Shown here: in pieces, positions 12,878 to 14,978 of the stretch
Position numbering within the stretch: the stretch's first letter is position 1
Layout: each line of letters opens with the position of its first letter
NCBI GenBank assembly: GCA_902766525.1
Contig: CACXDX010000015.1
Coordinates: 1 to 14,978, forward strand
Reading direction: 5' to 3'
DNA: 14,978 nt
From: an uncultured Bacillota bacterium
Lineage (GTDB): Bacteria > Bacillota > Dehalobacteriia > UBA7702
Translations under genes and position numbers: made by a program
Notes under the pieces: generated by a model
What the model saw: the letters and a program-made list of their open reading frames with translations, nothing else
Database searches by the model: none
What the model was told of the DNA's origin: nothing

Positions 12878-12899
12878 AATATTTCTTTAAAGAAATATT
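12878..12899. repeat. 22-base perfect AT-rich palindrome between spoIVB and spo0A
   Basis: A perfect palindrome built of ATATTTCTT (12879-12887) and AAGAAATAT (12890-12898). The same 9-mer and its complement recur as the outer stem of the spo0A leader hairpin. It lies 26 bases after the spoIVB stop; on the minus strand only AATAATT follows, so it is a poor terminator for spoIVB. It may be a regulator-binding dyad. Confidence 0.5.
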
Positions 12900-12925
12900 T
12901 TTATTTGCCCCTCTGAAAATATTTT

Positions 12926-14164
12926 TTATTCCGACCCGCAACCGGCCGCTTCTCCTTCCCGCAGCATATATTGGATCAAACAACCGTATCCCTTTTGCGG
13001 CTCATTGACCATAACATAAGTTACGGCACCGATTAATTTTCCGTTTTGCAAAATGGGACTGCCGCTCATTCCCTGAATGATCCCGCCGGTGCGGCGCAAG
13101 AGTTTTTCATCAACAATCGTAAGAGAAAGCCCTTTGCCTTCTTCATCATCGGGATCGACCGCGGTAATCTCCACATCGAACCATTCCGGAGCCTCTCCCT
13201 CCAAAACGGTAATGATTTGAGCGGCTCCCTTTTTGATCTCCGCAGGCGACGCCGTTTTAATAAGAGGTAATTCCTCATTGATAAGAGGTTCTTTCAGCGT
13301 TCCGAAAACGCCGTAAACACCGATACTGTCAATGACACCGTCAAAAGCACCGGGATGAAAATATCCGATTTTCTCCCCTGTGGAACCTTCGCCGGCGCTG
13401 CGGATACCGCTGATGGACGCAGGCAGGATACGACCGGAGACTCCTCCTTCATCCTCTTCGGCCTCCTTCACGCCGTGACCCAATGCACCGAAGCGGCCCG
13501 TAGCAGGATCATAATAAGTCATCGTACCCACTCCGCCGGTATTGTCACGGACATATAAACCGATCCGATAACGTCCCGTCTCTTTACAGAGACAGGTCTT
13601 AACCGTCTTAATTTGATGTTCTCCCCCGCGCAGGATTTCCAAAGTCAATGTGCCGTCGCTGCCGCAGCGATCCATCAGCTTCATCGCGTCTTCATCACCG
13701 CTGACCTCATTCCCTTCCACCGAAGTGATACAATCGCCCAGCAGGATACCGGCATCTTTCCCGGGATAAACAGCCCTGCCCTTTTCATCGGTGACAGCCG
13801 AATACCCGACGACAATAACTCCGCAGGTATTCATGATCAGTCCCACGGATTGACCGCCGGGAACAACTTCCTTTTCTTCATAAACGGAAACAGCGACATC
13901 TTTCAGAGGCACCACTCCGAAAAGACGGGAGCGGAGAGAATATTCCCCGGCTGTTTCAAAAATATAGTTTTTTGCTTTACCGACATCACTGCCACCGTTG
14001 TCCACAACATCGCAGTCGATGAAAACAGAAAAAAAATCGGGCAGTTCCACGCCGCTGCCCGCGGCGACAAAAGCATGACGATCCGAAACCGCATAATGCC
14101 CGCAAAAAAGTAAAGAACAAATCATAACAGCGCAAATCAACAGCCGTCTTGTTTTTTTCAGCAT
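12926..14164 (-). CDS. spoIVB: SpoIVB serine peptidase (S55 family)
   Basis: A 412-residue secreted protease made in the forespore under sigma-G in model species; it cleaves SpoIVFA to trigger pro-sigma-K processing in the mother cell. An N-terminal membrane anchor or signal lies at residues about 7-25. A PDZ domain spans about 100-190 (GKDAGILLGDCITSVEGNEVSG). The S55 catalytic domain has His230 (GALGHGV), Asp352 (TIVDEKLL) and Ser367 (GIIQGMSGSPILQNGKLIGAVTYV). These correspond to the B. subtilis His/Asp/Ser residues (Asp-Ser spacing is identical), so the enzyme looks active. The ATG at 14164 has GGAGG 8 bases upstream; the longer reading to 14245 has no ribosome site and would bury the signal. 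No convincing sigma-F or sigma-G promoter was found upstream. Confidence 0.95.
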   Translation of the reverse strand: MLKKTRRLLICAVMICSLLFCGHYAVSDRHAFVAAGSGVELPDFFSVFIDCDVVDNGGSDVGKAKNYIFETAGEYSLRSRLFGVVPLKDVAVSVYEEKEVVPGGQSVGLIMNTCGVIVVGYSAVTDEKGRAVYPGKDAGILLGDCITSVEGNEVSGDEDAMKLMDRCGSDGTLTLEILRGGEHQIKTVKTCLCKETGRYRIGLYVRDNTGGVGTMTYYDPATGRFGALGHGVKEAEEDEGGVSGRILPASISGIRSAGEGSTGEKIGYFHPGAFDGVIDSIGVYGVFGTLKEPLINEELPLIKTASPAEIKKGAAQIITVLEGEAPEWFDVEITAVDPDDEEGKGLSLTIVDEKLLRRTGGIIQGMSGSPILQNGKLIGAVTYVMVNEPQKGYGCLIQYMLREGEAAGCGSE

Positions 14165-14272
14165 TCTTTTTACCTCCGACAAGATATGCACTTTTATTTT
14201 GCGCGGTTCTGTTATCACTACGCAGGAAAAAGACGGAAGAAACAATGAAAAAAGATCAGACCGGCCAATGTT

Positions 14273-14300
14273 TTGTCATGAAGCGAAAAACTGTTAAAAT
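14273..14300 (+). promoter_or_regulatory. possible second, upstream promoter for ilvE
   Basis: TTGTCA (14273-14278), 16 bases, TAAAAT (14295-14300), with five of six matches in each hexamer. It lies about 50 bases upstream of the better placed promoter at 14324-14352. The gene-free stretch 14165-14400 otherwise shows AT-rich sequence and no riboswitch-like structure. Confidence 0.4.
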
Positions 14301-14323
14301 ATATGTTGTTTTTTTTTCGCATC

Positions 14324-14352
14324 TTGTTTTTCCAAAAGATCAAGAGTATAAT
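14324..14352 (+). promoter_or_regulatory. sigma-A promoter of ilvE
   Basis: TTGTTT (14324-14329), 17 bases, TATAAT (14347-14352, perfect). The leader to the ATG at 14401 is about 40 bases, too short for a T-box or a leader-peptide attenuator. Confidence 0.65.
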
Positions 14353-14400
14353 AAAAGATGGATTTTTTTAAAAAATTATTTATATTAGGAGATGTACGTC

Positions 14401-14978
14401 ATGACCATTGAAATCGAAAGAAGCAAGAACCTGAAAGCCAAGCCCGATCCTTCCTCTCTGGGTTTCGGCCGCATTTTTACCGATCACATGCTCGTTATGG
14501 AACATGATGAAGACGGCTGGCATGATGCCAAGATCGTCCCTTACGGACCCTTCGCCATGCAACCCTCCTCTATGGTAATCCACTACGGCCAATCCGTCTT
14601 TGAAGGAATGAAGGCCTACCGTACGCCCGCCGGAAAGATCAATCTTTTCCGCCCCGAAGAAAACTTCAAGCGCATCAATCTTTCCTGTGAACGTCTCTGC
14701 ATTCCCAAGGTGGATGAAAAATACCTTCTGGAAACATTGCTGGAATTAATCAGATTGGAAAAAGACTGGGTACCCGATGCCCCCGACACTTCTCTCTACA
14801 TCCGCCCCTTCATCTTTGCCAATGATCCTTTTATCGGGGTAAAAGCTTCCACCAAATATATCTACTGCGTCATCCTCTCGCCCGTCGGCGCTTATTATGC
14901 CGAAGGCCTCAAGCCCGTTAAAATCTACGTTGAAGATGAATACGTCCGCGCTGTCAAAGGCGGCATGGGCTTCACCAA
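14401..14978 (+). CDS. ilvE: branched-chain amino acid aminotransferase, partial (3' end outside window)
   Basis: The first 192 complete codons of a class IV PLP-dependent aminotransferase, which makes and degrades Leu, Ile and Val by exchange with 2-oxoglutarate/glutamate. The sequence is of the roughly 350-residue BCAT type rather than the shorter E. coli IlvE type. Diagnostic parts: LGFGRIFTDHMLVMEHDEDGWHDAKIVPYGPFAMQPSSMVIHYGQSVFEGMKAYRTPAGKINLFRPEENFKRI and SLYIRPFIFANDPFIGVKASTKYIYCVILSPVGAYY. The window stops two bases into the codon after GGMGFT, where the family has the PLP-binding lysine, so that residue cannot be confirmed. The ATG at 14401 has AGGAG about 9 bases upstream. It is the only plus-strand gene at this end, diverging from spoIVB. 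Confidence 0.93.
   Translation, partial: MTIEIERSKNLKAKPDPSSLGFGRIFTDHMLVMEHDEDGWHDAKIVPYGPFAMQPSSMVIHYGQSVFEGMKAYRTPAGKINLFRPEENFKRINLSCERLCIPKVDEKYLLETLLELIRLEKDWVPDAPDTSLYIRPFIFANDPFIGVKASTKYIYCVILSPVGAYYAEGLKPVKIYVEDEYVRAVKGGMGFT

Noticed and set aside
14175..14182. TTGTCGGA on the minus strand as a 0A box for spoIVB
   Set aside because: It overlaps the spoIVB Shine-Dalgarno, only about 11 bases before the ATG. Spo0A control of this late forespore gene is not expected, so chance is likely.
14353..14400. T-box or riboswitch controlling ilvE
   Set aside because: The leader from the best promoter is only about 40 bases and shows no specifier loop, T-box sequence or terminator.
1..14978. 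CRISPR array, prophage or insertion sequence
   Set aside because: No regularly spaced direct repeats, phage structural genes or transposase genes are visible. The only recombinase is the housekeeping XerD.

Overview
The window comes from an endospore-forming member of the Firmicutes, most likely class Clostridia. The evidence is an intact set of sporulation genes (spoIVB, spo0A, dacF, spoIIAA, spoIIAB, sigF), Gram-positive Shine-Dalgarno sites with frequent GTG and TTG starts, and lipoprotein and penicillin-binding protein signals of Gram-positive type. Base composition looks moderate (not computed). Genus cannot be named from the sequence alone.

Layout. Positions 1-2082 (minus strand) hold an O-acylation pair: an MBOAT acyltransferase followed by a DHHW-motif partner that runs off the left edge. 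A tRNA-Leu(UAG) gene lies just upstream of the pair with its own promoter. At 2376-3026 (plus strand) is a single unrecognised gene with a possible PD-(D/E)XK nuclease-like motif. It converges on a 54-residue acidic protein gene (3122-3286, minus strand), with two hairpins in between. Positions 3367-3446 hold a REP-like non-coding inverted repeat.

The core is a long minus-strand gene string from 11765 down to 3545. Its order is lipoprotein, lipoprotein, one-helix membrane protein, xerD, deoB (phosphopentomutase), pdp (pyrimidine-nucleoside phosphorylase), dacF, spoIIAA, spoIIAB, sigF and a SLOG/DUF1273 protein. It starts at a near-consensus sigma-A promoter (11797-11825) and ends at a terminator (3508-3539). 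Most junctions from xerD onward overlap or are nearly touching. The xerD-deoB-(nucleoside phosphorylase)-dacF-spoIIA order matches the conserved order in Bacillus and Clostridia. The dacF-spoIIAA gap is the exception: it holds a perfect 0A box and a hairpin that buries the spoIIAA Shine-Dalgarno, so the spoIIA part probably has its own developmental control. Upstream lies the conserved spoIVB-spo0A pair, with a consensus sigma-H promoter and a near-perfect 0A box in front of spo0A. At the right end a plus-strand branched-chain aminotransferase gene starts and is cut by the window edge.

How the genes work together: Spo0A~P and sigma-H switch on spo0A and spoIIA. SpoIIAA, SpoIIAB and sigma-F form the first forespore-specific switch. 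DacF trims spore peptidoglycan, and SpoIVB is the later forespore signal that triggers pro-sigma-K processing.

The most unusual points are a compact sigma-F that seems to lack sigma region 3, a matching divergence in the SpoIIAB ATP lid, a SLOG protein as an extra last gene of the spoIIA operon, the hairpin over the spoIIAA ribosome site, and four copies of one 9-mer as two inverted pairs around the spo0A promoter.
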